DNA of 64,000 bases from Antitrichia curtipendula. Its lineage: Eukaryota; Streptophyta; Bryopsida; Hypnales; Leucodontaceae. The stretch covers positions 2,604,001 through 2,668,000 of the forward strand of contig OX579635.1 in the NCBI GenBank assembly GCA_951230915.1. The letters are read 5' to 3'. A program made the position numbers and the translations under genes. The notes below the pieces were generated by a model that made no database searches, was not told the origin of the DNA, and saw only the letters and a list, made by a program, of their open reading frames with translations. Positions within the stretch are counted from its first letter, which is position 1. Every line of letters starts with the position of its first letter. Shown here piece by piece: positions 11,386 to 23,321 of this stretch.

Positions 11386-13865
11386 TTATTGGAATTCAAG
11401 GCTAAGGAAACTGGCTTCTTTAAAAACAGGCATCTCTCTGACTTGGCTCAAACCTTGCGGTAGGTCGGTCTTTTTGGCAACCACCCCCTCTGTGCCAGGA
11501 ACTTGAGCACCCTCCTTTCCACTGCTGATCATCTTCATGAAAAAGCTGTGCCTGGGAAGATGCAAGGCCACCCTCACCCTTGTTAGCCAACACATGCCAA
11601 CACTCAGGAGTGGAAAACACGGACAGCCAAAGAAAAACGCTTGATCACGAGACTTGCGGTTGGTATGAAAAACGAAAGTTAATGTCCGTTCTACTTGAAA
11701 AGAGAACAGAGGAATCATACCACCGTAAGTCTGAAGTTAACTCGGGATGAAATGCAGTTGCTAGCATGTTTTTCTGCTTCACAGCCACTACCACCTTTTC
11801 CTTGCTATCTCCTTCCTGAACACGTAGAGACCATAAAGATGCTAACATTACAACAGAGGCACTTGAAGATGCTCTTAGAAAAGAGGCAGCACTATCTGGA
11901 CTTGGCAGTAATCTTCAGAAGTAATACTAGAGGCCTCTATATAGTACATGCAACAAATTGGCTAAAAATAATTCAAGCATAGGAGACGAAGAAGTATGCA
12001 TGGAGAAGTTTGCACGAAGAAGAATGCAACGGAGAATGCATTAGAGCTTGCCACCTAACCCTCCATTTTTTGGTGCCAGAAGAAGAGGGATGAAGTGCAA
12101 GAGAACAAGGATGAAGCGCAAGGAAATAGCGATGTACTACACAATTCAAAAACTGCAAAGAAATCTACTGTGCCTTCCCCAAATTGTCGGGTCGTGGTAG
12201 GTAGTGTGAGCACATATTTAAAAAAAATTCACCTGCTCTGAGACGTCGAAGGTCTGACCCGGTGCGAAGGGATACTCAGCCAGCACTTGCACAGAAGGTC
12301 CCACGTTCACAATCGCAGGGGCCCGGATGAATACAGCACGGCAAGTCTCGGAACCTCCCTCTTGAGACGCTAGAACTGGAACTGGAAGCTCCATTTCGAA
12401 GCTGTTCAACTGCACAAAAAATACAGATCGAAAGCCCACTTCTCACACCACAAATAGATGAAATTCGAAGTGGTGATGAAGAAATGCAGATTCTTACAGG
12501 CCATTAAAGACACTAGACACAGCATGGAAAATCGAGAATTAGGTGGTGCATTACGAGAGATACCAGTCTAAGAACTGAATTTCAGAATGTAGGATTGCCC
12601 AAAGATATATTTACCTGACTACCGAAAAAATTACGGTGAACAGTGCAATCAAGACCTCCCAAAAGCTCTTGGCCTCCCTTCTTCACACCTGCTTAAAGAC
12701 AAGAGAATGGAGCTTAATGCGATTCTTCATCCATTCGACACCAAATTCAAGCTACAAAACCCTAGAATCACCACAACACCCAATGGAACCCATATTTGTA
12801 GACGTGGCACCTATGCAGCACATGATTACATCTCATAATCTTGCCCTTCTTCAGAATTGTGGTGTCCTTCATATGCAACCCTTAATTGAACAAGATCCGA
12901 CAATTGAAGTAGTCTGAAAACATTAACGTGCAACATTGTTATGGAATTAACATCCCCGCCACTCCGGCGGCGGCTCAACTTGTTACTTCTCATACCAGAG
13001 ACTCTACTTTCACACTACCAAGTCCTTTACAAGACTTAAAACCCAACCCTTAAACCCTTAGAGATGAAGAACCTCAACAGTGTAAGGGCTTTAGCCCTGA
13101 AAAGAACCCAGTAAAGTGATAAAATCCCAGACCGTAGGTATTCGGCTCTGCTCTCACCGGAAGCTCTGTCAGCCAAAAAGATAAGCCCAGCGCACGTCCC
13201 CCAAATCGGTTTCCCCGAGCTCGAAAATTCTCGCAGAGCTGGAAACTGCAACAACGCTTCCACCTCTTGGCATCAGCTGGAGCTTGAATCCCAACAACAT
13301 TGTAGAAAAAATTCAGAAAACAGAAAACAGAGGAATACAAAAAAGGGGATGAGAACGAACCAGCATGTTCTTCTCCGCCAATTTGGCCATGGTGGTGCTC
13401 TCGCCACCCGGAATGATGAGACCCGCCAACCCCGCCAATTGCTCTGGTTTCCGAATCTCCACAGCGTCCACTCCCAACTTCCGCAAACCTGATCACGCCC
13501 CACCCAAACAACTGAAATCCATTAAACACCACCCTCTAGAAAACCGAAAAAACAAAACCCAAATTCCGGTGTTTCAAAGTAGTCAACACTTTTGCTAATC
13601 TCCGCTTCTTGATCCTTCCGTTCCAGCAGGGTTCGAAGTATTCAACAGTAAGCCTCCTAAACTACGCTGGAATTCACAAATTCCTCCCAACCCAACCACC
13701 CTCCTGCCTGCATCATGAAGTACGCCAACTAAAATCGCTCCCAATCGCCAGTAAAAACAGTACAAACACGGAATCAGAGAGGCGAGCAAGGAGTCCGGGT
13801 GTTGTGAACGCACAGGCGATGTGCTCCTTGAAGGAGCCCTGCAGGGCCAAGACGCCCACCGCCAT
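11386..13865 (-). CDS. PDX2: Pyridoxal 5'-phosphate synthase glutaminase subunit PDX2
   Basis: Seven exons on the minus strand, in order 13814-13865, 13361-13488, 13158-13245, 12615-12688, 12233-12409, 11721-11815 and 11386-11551, join exactly in frame into 259 residues; all introns are GT-AG. Arabidopsis PDX2 is close to 255. It starts [17 protein letters not shown], has the oxyanion segment [15 protein letters not shown] near 42-56, the nucleophile motif [13 protein letters not shown] with Cys78, the HRNFFGSQ segment, the FIRAPAI segment, and the catalytic pair in FHPELT (His196, Glu198). The enzyme splits glutamine and passes ammonia to PDX1, which makes pyridoxal 5'-phosphate; it acts in the cytosol. 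No PDX1 gene is in the window. Exon 1 is only 52 bp and ends at a GT after one base of codon 18. The C-terminal tail after the catalytic domain is variable in plants too. All catalytic residues are present, so it is probably functional. Confidence 0.95.
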
Positions 13866-14432
13866 AGTTGCCAAGATGCCGCCTGTGGCGATGTGAGGAG
13901 AAGGCCGGCTTGGCCCCCCAGATGCGAATGCGGGGGCAGCAGTTGCAGACTAGCAAGAGAAAGTTGTGACGAGAACCAAGTGAAGTTCGTGAGGAGGCCA
14001 ACTGAAAGGCAAGTTCGTGCCGAGGCCGAAGGGGAATTCGTGAGGTTGCTGGCGGGCGGTTGAGAGCAGCAGCGGCGGCCGTGGTGGAAATTGGGACACA
14101 AGAAGCTAATTGGGCCACCACTGGAGGTTGGCAACTGGCGGGGCCAGCCCAAGCGGGAACGTGCCGAAGGCGACTCAAGATTCCTCCCCTTCTGGCTGGC
14201 TGCCCTTTGGGTGGAGGGAGGCGGCCTTTTTCCCTTCTCCAGGATGAGTGGACATCTGGAATCCTCCCAATTGATGCTCCTTCGGGTTCTCTTTTGCCCC
14301 CAACTGTCCCCAACTGTCGAGAATTCGTACCAACGAACCTTTTCATACACAAAAAGAGGGGCAATCAACTTTTGTGGGCAAAAAAAGCATCGAAGGTAAG
14401 GTAAGGGAGGCAACCCATTTCTGGCCACTTAA
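13866..14432 (-). promoter_or_regulatory. GC-rich upstream region of PDX2
   Basis: About 560 bp of GC-rich DNA before the PDX2 start, the likely promoter and leader. Long open frames run on both strands (277 codons on the minus strand) but show no conserved motif and look like a composition effect. GC-richness stops at the TTAA border of the next element. Confidence 0.4.
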
Positions 14433-15280
14433 TCCCTAAATGCCTGAGGCACCAAGATGTGGTGTCGAAGAAATTCTGAAGTTAATTGTTAAACGTCGAG
14501 ATGGACGTTGAGCGGCCGATGAATGACAAGAGAATCTCATGTGTAGGACAGAAGTGCAACTAGTCATCCTCTAAATTTTGTGGAAAAAGAGAAGATCATC
14601 TACAATAGTTTGACTTCCAATAAGTGCTTTTGCATTATTTTAATCCAACATTTCACATGGTGTTTAAGATAGATGATTTCTACGATTATGAGCCCGTCGT
14701 TTAAGGGTTAAATAAAACCTAACCAAATTATTATTTTCAAGTAGTTTATATTTGTGAATGATTATTTTTGGAGCCTAATTTTAGCATCAAAAATCTGATT
14801 TTCAAATACGCAAGGGTGCAAGGGTGTCCGTTGCAACTTTGACTTTCCATAGTGTTGAGGGCTCTTGGAAATGAGCCACAAATACACTAGATCTTGGAGA
14901 AAAAATTGCATTCAAAATTCATTTAAAAAAATTGCGGAGTAGATTTTGAGAAGCCATAAATTGATTGGGGTTATGCATGCTAGACTCTTTACTTTGTATT
15001 TTTTTGTGACCAAACTTTTAGATTTGACATGTGAAAAGAAGATTGAAAGACTTCAAATCACTTTTGCAATTTTAACACCGTCTTGAACAAACATTATAAT
15101 CTTTCAATCCATAAATGATATTGTTGTATTTTCTTTTTCTATGTAATCTTTAACATGTTTAGTTTAAATTTGTACGGTTACAATTCAAAAAAAGTGTATA
15201 CAAATTATCAAAAATTTAACTTTTTGTTCAATTTAGAGCAAATTCCTAGAATTTCGAAAAAAGCCTTGGGCATTTAGGAA
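14433..15280. mobile_element. piggyBac-like non-autonomous element
   Basis: 848 bp without coding sequence, flanked by TTAA at 14429-14432 and 15281-15284. Ends are inverted: TCCCTAAATGCCTGAGGC on the left, and the right end reversed is TTCCTAAATGCCCAAGGC, matching at 15 of 18 positions. The interior is AT-rich. TTAA target duplication with CCCT-type ends is the hallmark of the piggyBac superfamily; membership is inferred because no transposase is present. Confidence 0.6.
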
Positions 15281-16611
15281 TTAAGCAAATACACATGTCT
15301 ATAAGGCAGCATTCTTCGATGGGGAAATTTTTCCATGTGTATAAATAGAATTCAGAAGGTTTCCATAATTAAAAAAAAATTATTTTTCAAAATATAATTA
15401 CTATGAACGTTTTAGGTGAAGGTTTTGTTTGCCCCTTATCGATTATATAGACCTTTCTATTTCTGACCAAGGGATGGTTGCCAAATACAACAAGGGCTAG
15501 TTGCAATATTGAGAGTCTTGTAGTCAATCATAATGTACCAAAATTGTGTTGGAATTGTGCCATAATTTAAAGTTACTCATTACTTCCTGAATGGAAAGAA
15601 AATAGCCTACATCACGAGAATGAGGGGTTGATTAGGAATGGTTTGTCTTTCATAACTACACCCAAAATCGCATGCTTCCTAAAATTGCACGCTAGAGATT
15701 CTTGCCTAAAATATACTCCCACTATAAACAAGAATCTATGATCGCTTTTAGGAACACCTATTTTCAGGATTTTGAAAATTCGTAGTTTATTCATATGGTG
15801 TCCAAAAAATGCATTCTAAGAAAATCTAGAATCCCCTTTTTACTACCAACAGGACCCCACAAAAAAATTTCCAATATAATAGTGAAAACCATGAAAAATT
15901 GTTTATTGATAGACATCCAACAATATAATAGTAGGAACCATGCAAGTTTATTAATAAGTTTGTGAACCTTGAATTATGGATGACCTTTCTATAGACAAGA
16001 GATAAGCAATTACAAATCTTCTAAAGTAGTAGCACCCATAACCTTTAATGTATCCATAACCGTCTCTTCAAAAATCTTAGAAAATGAATCAATGTAATTA
16101 CATTGATGCACTACAATTGATTATCAGACCCTAGTGTCGGTATTAAGTGCATTTATAGTCATCTCTTTAAAAATTCACAACTTATACTCACAGTGTCCAA
16201 ATAATACATTTGAGAGTGCACAAGAATTATTTTTCTTTTGCTAGTATGGTTTAATAATTTGTTGGATGTCTATTAATAGACATCATATCTAAAATCCTTA
16301 AATTCGCATTATAGGTGCTACTACCTTATGATAAGATCAAGAAATTGAAGTATTGAAGACCTTTTTATAGACAAGAAATAGGCAATAAAAAAATCTTCCT
16401 AAATAAGAGAGCCTACAATCAACACTGATAGAAACATAATTTTTATTATTGAATATAAATGATTATATTTATTGGATATTATTGGCAAATAAAAGAGGAT
16501 TACAATGCACTTTAGCATACATAATTTGAACATCCAAAAAGAGAGTTATGAAATTTGAAAATATTCTTTGTAAGTGATTCATAACTGAAAATCAACACAA
16601 GGCTCTCTTAA
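15281..16611. other. AT-rich intergenic DNA with a diverged direct repeat
   Basis: No gene is seen. A direct repeat of about 45 bp (GACCTTTCTATAGACAAGA and following) near 15980 recurs near 16358. An inverted element GACATCCAACAATATAATAG near 15913 has a partial reverse match near 16258. This may be an old element. Confidence 0.4.
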
Positions 16612-17577
16612 CCCCTAAGTGCGCAAGGGGATCAAAAGTGTTCTGACATAGTTTTAAGTCCAATTTATAGTGTTGTAACTTTTGCATTTGGTGCCAAATT
16701 CAAAAAAACTTGTTGAAAAATTTGTGGTCTTTCTTCTAGTTTGTGTAATAATATTTTCAGATCAATCCAATATGTATTAGTTTTTTGTAAGGCAATCAAA
16801 GTTCAAAGGTTCAATTTGAGTTTACTAAACTACATTTCATAGCTGCAACTTTTGGGGCTTGTATCTTCTTCATCCAATGATTGTTTCAATAAAATTTTGT
16901 CAGATTAAATTCCCCTTGTAGTCTAGTTATTGTGGTAAGATTTTCATGTCAGTCCAAATTGTTTTGAATGTTTGGGAACAATTAAAAGTTCAAAATCCCA
17001 ACTTTTTTGGATTATAGTAAACTTTGGCGGCTTCTTTCTTCTTCATACAATATTTGTTTCCAATAAAAGCTTTTGTAAAAGTTGCACATACTAGTCTAGT
17101 TTGTATGTATAAAATTTCATAACAATCAAATAAGTTGTGAGTGATTGAGAAGCATTTTAGTAGGAGGTTCAACCTCAAATGTGTTTTTTTGCAACTTTTA
17201 TTGCTATTTTTTGACATTTCAGAGTCATTTTGCAAACACAATGAGTCAATTGAATGATATTTTTTTTACCAATGTGTTTGTATGTTGGTTCTGAATTGCT
17301 TTATAATTTTTTTATTTTTCATTTGAGTAGGTTTAGAAATCGAATTTCACCTCCAAATGTGTTGCTAGGAAAATTTCAGCATCTTTTTTCTACACTAAAA
17401 TATTATAATCTTGCAATCTTTGAGGCCAAATGACTCCAAATTTGATTTTCTTCATCTACAACACGTACACTACAAGATTGTACAGTTGAGATTTCTATAC
17501 CTTATTGACATTTTGAACTATAACACTTCAAAAAGAAAGATGTTTTAAAATCCAAAAAGGCCTTGGGCCTTGAAGGA
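16612..17577. mobile_element. piggyBac-like non-autonomous element
   Basis: 966 bp with no coding sequence, flanked by TTAA at 16608-16611 and 17578-17581. The left end is CCCCTAAGTGCGCAAGG; the right end reversed is TCCTTCAAGGCCCAAGG, a looser inverted match of 11 of 17. The right end is nearly identical to the end at 370-388. The interior is AT-rich and repetitive. Confidence 0.5.
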
Positions 17578-18998
17578 TTAAGTGACATGGCAGAGAGATT
17601 TTTATATGGAAATTGAGAAATAATAAAAGGAATAAGATAGATATAGGCAACATAAAGATGCATATGAATAGGATTGAGTAGCATAAATTAGTAGCTGACA
17701 AAAATGACCATGGCACCAATAAATAGGACCAGGATGTTGATGGAAAGACTAGGGCTACAACAAGAATAATTACTCCGGAACCAATAGAAAAGACTTAGGA
17801 GTCACCAAAAAAGAGATGAGCCAGGAAAAAAAAGATCATGTATGGCAAAAATTGGAGCCTACTCACTTCCAAGCCGTTGTTGCTCATGTTCTTTCCATTT
17901 GTGTCTAATATCTATTGTTGGCATCCAATTCATTAAACCTCCTCCGCGCACAATGTAAGATAATACATGGACAACATAAGTCAACACATGTATGAATTAC
18001 TTTGTATTATTTTTGATGGTCAACTTGCCATTGACTATATTGAAGACGGTTCACATCAATAGAATAAGCATGCCTATTAGGGGCAAAACAAACCTACTTC
18101 TTTGGTGCTAGTTTAATATATGAGAATGATTTTTGGTCATTTCGACACTTAAGGGGTACTTTACACTTGGGACAAGGCAAGGGACAAAGCCATGAAAATT
18201 TAAAAAATTGAGCATTCTCATAAGGCAAGAGTTTAGAATTGTCCAAGCTTAACCATTGAAAATACTCATTCGTTTGAAAACTTATAATTCTTGGCTTCAT
18301 TCCAAGTGTAAGGTGCCACTAAAGCCTAACCAAATGAAATTTGTTTTCACCTACGAAGATACCATCAATGGTTGAACTTACATTTGAAAATGGTGTGTGA
18401 GTTTTTGATACCAAGTTTTTGTAGACAATTTTTCAATTACATCTCTTGTCTAGAAATGGATGTCAATTTTGATAATTCTCATGTTTTTACTAATTATGAA
18501 TATGGCTTCACCATTTTCACTACAATGTCATCGTAATTTTGACATGCATTGATTTTTAGATGCATTTTTTTGGCAATGGTGGATACACCTTTAGTACTGC
18601 CATGTACACTTTGGTTATTTTTGTTAGTTGTAATAAGACAATGGAATCCAAATTTTCTAAAAAAGATAAGCTTTTGCAAAGTAATAAAGGATTTTTACAA
18701 GAGATTGGCCAAAAAACAAAACGTTTGATGTTTTGTAGAGATAACTTACCTTCTTCTAATTTTAATATGCCTACCATCAAATGTTGTTACTACTAATATT
18801 GTTTATACATCTTGAAAATTAGTACATGAAATTACATCTTCATATGAATTCCAATGAACTCCAAAACATTTGACTATTTACTATTAGCAAGATGAACTTA
18901 ACCTAACGAACTTGAAGTTAGAATATGGTTCTAAAAGATCTGAGTCTTTTATAAAATAATTAAATAATACATAATGTTTCCAAATTTTTAGAATTTAG
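17578..18998. other. AT-rich intergenic DNA
   Basis: No coding exon, RNA gene or repeat family that I can support. The right side is probably the 3' flank of the hAT gene; no hAT terminal repeat was recognised here. Confidence 0.45.
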
Positions 18999-21900
18999 TT
19001 AATAAGAAGAATATGAGAATCTATACTCTACTTTCCTACTAGCAAATATGCTTTTGAAATCAATTTTTCTTTTCAACGATTTCATATATGTGAACATTGC
19101 AATTTGTAAAAACATAATGCCATCTGTATTGGGTCCTCCTGTTTGAACTTTTCTTAAAAATGGTTGGGAAGCCGCTTCTTCCCTCCTCAGCCTTCTACAC
19201 GTTCTACTACTCACACGTTCACTAGTAGTACCTTGTGGTCGTGGACGCTTCCCTCGATCGTTAGCATGTACAGGTGGCCGCAATGAAGTTGTATTTCTAG
19301 TCGCACACTGTGACACCATACCAGCCAATCGTGTATCTATCGACGAAGTTGGTTCGTGTGGACGGACGTCGGAACTAGACGGCCTTGATGAACTTTGGAT
19401 TTGTAGATTTTCCAATATTGGCATTTGCCTTTGTGCAACCGAGACTCGATTTGGAGGGTCCATATGTGCTTCTCCACCTTGAGGGGGCCCTTCACTGCGG
19501 GTGGTCCTCATGGGCAATGACGGTGATACTACTACGTCTTCTTCACGTCCTCTTTGAACGTCAACACCATCTTTTTCTATTGTGGCATCAACTTGTACAT
19601 CCATAGGGTCTGGACTTAGTGGTCTCGGTGCCACAACGTCCTCATTTGTATTGCCCCCACTTGGCTCAACATTCCACGTTTGTGGCATTCGTGGTGGACT
19701 TCCTTGATGTCCCTCGTATACATTGTTGTTGTTATCCCCCTCTTCAAAGTCAAATACGGATGCATCAATTAGAGGACGCACTCCTCCCGCCCCACGAAAT
19801 CTATCAAACGGTGGCTCATTGTCGTCATTGGAACTATCATCTGAATCGTCATCATTGGGATCAGAGAGAACCGAACCACGGTCTAGACCATCAGATTCAT
19901 CTGTCATGGAATCCTCTGACATCATGTTTTCAGTATACCACCTTGTCGGATTTGCTGCAGCCCTTTCTCTAAGAGTCTTGGAATTGGTATAAATGTAAAC
20001 CAATTCCTCAGCACGCTCTGATGTCAATCTATTGCGTGATTTGTTGTGGACAAACGAATACATGCTCCAATTGCGTTCACAGGATGATGCAGAACACACT
20101 TACGCAAGGATCTTTCTGGCAATCGGTGCAAGTGTACGAGCACCGGCTCCGAGAAGGTCCCACCATTCGCGAGGTTGCAAATTCAAGGCGTTTACATCAG
20201 GAAGTCCACCGAAAATGCCTCGCCGATCTCTAAATGCTTGGTACTCAGACAAAGTTGAAGCAAATGCTTGATCTCCAACAGCCAATTTGCGCAAAACTCT
20301 CAATATGGCTTCTCTTGCCTCATTATCATCCATTAGCATGACTTCGTCAAGTAAAAAGGGATTTAATAGAGCCCTAGCGTAATGCAAATCTGTCCTGAGC
20401 ATGTCCCAGCGCTTGTAGAAATCATCGGTGGCGGAAATTGCATACCTCCACTCTAATGAAAATGGTGGATCCTCCAAAGATAAAACATGCTTTTCCACCT
20501 TTTTCATAACAAGCCATGCCTTGTCCAAGCACGGGTGCTTGCCATCAAACTCTCGAAGAGCAATCAACACGGGCTTCACTATGTGCACAAAGTTCAAACA
20601 TTTCCTCCAAAATTCATCCGTTCGCACATATCGTCTCACATCGTTAGCTTTTCTTTGCTTTTGATTAGATGCCAATCTCCGCGTGTACTCATTCCACTGC
20701 GGATCGTGGACTGTCGATTCTATCGCTTCCCTCACCTCCACCAAACGTTCGATCATGAGGAACATGGTAGCAAAGCGTGTTTGAACGGGATTTTTCAAAA
20801 CGTGATTAGGAGAATGTCGTCGAAAGATTGCAAGTGGCATGTAATGCGTTCGAATGTATTTTACAATTGACTTGGCTTTCTTGACCATACTTGTAATCCA
20901 ATCTTGTTTTCCCCAATCTTCAAGTAGAAGGTCAAGTGCATGTGTTGAACACCCTTGAAAATATATGTGTGGAAACCTACGAAGTAACAGAGCGTCAGCG
21001 GCCAACATGTTAGCTGCATTGTCTGTACAAACTTGTACCACGTTCTATGCCCCTACCTCGTCAATGTAATCACCCATGCAATTAGCCACGTAAGTAGCAT
21101 CTTTGCATTTGCCTGTTGTGTCTATCAATCCAAGAAATACCTCTCCACTTGTACATGCCAACATGACATTCATCAATGGTCGATGTGTAACGTTGTCCCA
21201 TCCATCAGAGCATATTGTAACGCCATACTTGTGGATTGGTGCCCTCGTCTTCTCTGCTACAATTGCTGCCACTTCGTCTTTTGTAGATTTTATGAGCTTT
21301 GTACGAAGTGCATGGTACGCTGGAGGTTTGTAGCCAACTCTTGATTCCGATGTTGATTTCACTGCATCCAGAAAAGCAAGATGCCTCACTACATTGAATG
21401 ATATATTGGCTTCGTAGAAAAACTTAACCCACTTCTTGTCTAGTACTTGCTTGTTTGATGCGTTCATTCCTTCTTGTAGAGACAGGGTTGTCTATCCGGA
21501 TGCGACGTGGGGTTTTCACGTCCGGATGTCCGTCGGCGTCAGTTCGGACGCGTCCTGGCGCGTCCGAATTGCGTCAGGATCAAAAAAATTTATTTATTTA
21601 TTTATTTTTCCAAGGACGGCCTGTCCGTCGACCTGGACGGACCGTCTGTCCATAGGGGCGGACCAGCCGTCCACAAAAAAAAAAAAAAGATTTTTTTTTT
21701 TTTTTTTTTTCGAGGACGGCCTGTCCGTCGACCTGGACGGCCAGCCGTCGATCTGGACGTCCGTCCGTCCACAGGGACGGACCGTCTGTCCATAGGGACG
21801 GACCAGCCGTCCACAAAAAAAAAAAAAAGATTTTTTTTTTTTTTTTTTTTTCGAGGACGGCCTGTCCGTCGACCTGGATGGCCAGCCGTCGATCTGGATG

Positions 21901-22368
21901 GCCGTCCGTCCACAGGGACGGACCAGCCGTCCACAGGACGGACAGACTGTCTACAAAAAAATTGTGGGTCAAACTAGGGTTGGGCGCCTCCGATGATCGT
22001 ACTTGAGAGCTTTGCCCCCCAGTGTTTTCTCCTCCATCGTTTGCCAAGATTGAAGCATCATGTTGTTGCTCACCACGTACTACACTTGGTAGTATCGTTG
22101 ATGGTGACGTCACTTCCACGTTGCGTCCAGTTCCATGCGAAGTGTCCGTAGGTATATGTCCTCCACAATTAAAAAACATTACCTTCACGGCTGCATTGAC
22201 TTTAGTGCATGCTCTCTCTCCAAGGAGGGTGTCATTTCGTCTATATCCCAAATGGAAAAGCAACCGATCCTTTCGATAGCTTAGCAAAGCTTCGCAAAAC
22301 TTGCAAACAACTTTTCCATCTGGCTGTAGTGTGTACCAAGGTTCCCACTGTGATCTTGCTCCACCCAT
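18999..22368 (-). pseudogene. hAT transposase (BED, DUF659, hAT dimerisation), decayed
   Basis: On the minus strand the gene begins at an ATG at 22368 just after a likely 3' splice site. A BED-type zinc finger follows (WEPWYTLQPDGKVVCKFCE, then RLLFHLGY and a later Cys). Next is a linker to about 21960, then foreign satellite DNA, then the DUF659 part from about 21482 (KKWVKFFYEANISFNVVRH, GVTICSDGWDNVTHRPL) and CTDNAANMLAAD, the RNase H-like core and the C-terminal CSASSCERNWSMYSFVH dimerisation block. The frame is otherwise open but has a TAG at 21045-21047 and a TAA at 20100-20102. In hAT proteins the residue before xCSAS is commonly Gln, so the TAA is readily a former CAA. Such proteins cut and join element ends in the nucleus. 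The stops and the insertion mean this copy cannot make a full protein. The tail after the dimerisation block is long, acidic and unconserved. Confidence 0.85.
21483..21955. repeat. GGACGG-rich tandem repeat inserted in the hAT gene
   Basis: Starts with a 48-bp terminal sequence (CAGGGTTGTCTATCCGG and following) and continues as a roughly 140-bp tandem unit built from GGACGG/CCGTCC motifs and a poly(A)-GA-poly(T) stretch; the unit is seen at 21712 and again at 21852. It splits the transposase between the BED exon and the DUF659 part. The long Lys/Phe-rich open frames across it are artefacts of the homopolymers. Confidence 0.7.
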
Positions 22369-22639
22369 TGCTCTTATCTGTCCTCCTTTACCTGCCCCTG
22401 CACCAAAAAAAAGATTAGTGTTCTGTTTGAAATGTGATGTAGAAACAACACTTGTTGCTCTCACAATAAGTGCCACCACAACACACTCTTCTTGGACTTC
22501 GCTCTACCGCAATAGTTGTACTCCAACCAAGTTAGGAAAGGCAAAATTAGCAAGGGAAAGTAATCTTGAATAGGCAGAAGTCCTTAATATACACCTTGAA
22601 GCCCTCCCTAAAATCCTAAACCTTAAACCCAGCTAGACG

Positions 22640-23270
22640 GAGTGACGGCTGATGGGGTGGACCCTAAACCCGCAGCCTTGCCAACGAAACCGTCCAAGCG
22701 ACGACTGTCCCGTCCTGTGATATTCTGGTCCAGGGGACGGGACGGTTTCCCGTCCAGAGGACGGAGAGGCCGTCCAAGGGACGGATTACCGTCCTGGAGA
22801 CAAGAATTCCGTCCAGAGACGGGCTCTCCGTCTAGGGGACGGCTTACCGTCCAGTGACGGACTCTCCGTCCAGAGGACGGCTTACCGTCCAACGACGGAC
22901 TCTCCGTCCAAAGGACGGCTTACCGTCTAGCGACGGAGTCTCCGTCTAGAGGACGGCTTACCGTCCAACGACAGACTCTCCGTCCAGAGGACGGCTTACC
23001 GTCTAGCGACGGACTCTCCGTCCAGAGGACGGCTTACCGTCCAGCGACCCACTCTCCGTCCAGAGGACGGCTTACTATCCAGCGGACGGCCTCTTCGTCC
23101 ACAGACGGGCTCTCCGTCCAAGAGACGGATGTCCATTTGGCGACGGAGTCACCGTCCAGGAGACGGCCCGATGCCGTCGCAGAATGGACAGACTTCATCC
23201 GCGCTCCGAATGGTCCCGTCAATATCGGCGACGGGCTGTGATGCATCAGGACGCGTCAGGACGGACGCGT
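22640..23270. repeat. 38-bp GACGG minisatellite
   Basis: Tandem units of 38 bp, GACGGCTTACCGTCCA then a short variable part, then GGACTCTCCGTCC, are clearest at 22800-23090 and more degenerate on both sides. Each unit contains inverted GGACGG and CCGTCC motifs. The array lies inside the right 48-bp terminal repeat. Confidence 0.75.
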
Positions 23271-23321
23271 CATGACATCCGGACGTGAAAAGCCCACGTC
23301 ACGTCCGAATAGACAACCCTG

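Larger units (their letters stand above)
21483..23321. mobile_element. Inverted 48-bp termini enclosing GGACGG satellite DNA
   Basis: The sequence at 21483-21530 and the complement of 23274-23321 differ at only 4 of 48 positions. Both start CAGGGTTGTCTAT and both are followed inwards by GGACGG-rich repeats, so these are ends of one transposon family; CAGGG is compatible with hAT ends. The enclosed segment includes the BED exon of the transposase gene, whose remaining exons lie outside. It may therefore be one composite element or two truncated copies in opposite orientation. No 8-bp target duplication pairs the two outer flanks. Confidence 0.5.

Noticed and set aside
13595..14428. A 277-codon minus-strand open frame upstream of PDX2
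   Set aside because: It overlaps PDX2 exon 1 in another frame, shows no conserved motif and is explained by high GC content.
21598..21960. Lys- and Phe-rich protein segments with WTDG repeats
   Set aside because: They are translations of poly(A), poly(T) and GGACGG satellite sequence inserted in the hAT gene.
23034..23246. Short open frames within the GACGG minisatellite
   Set aside because: They are repeat translations without any domain.
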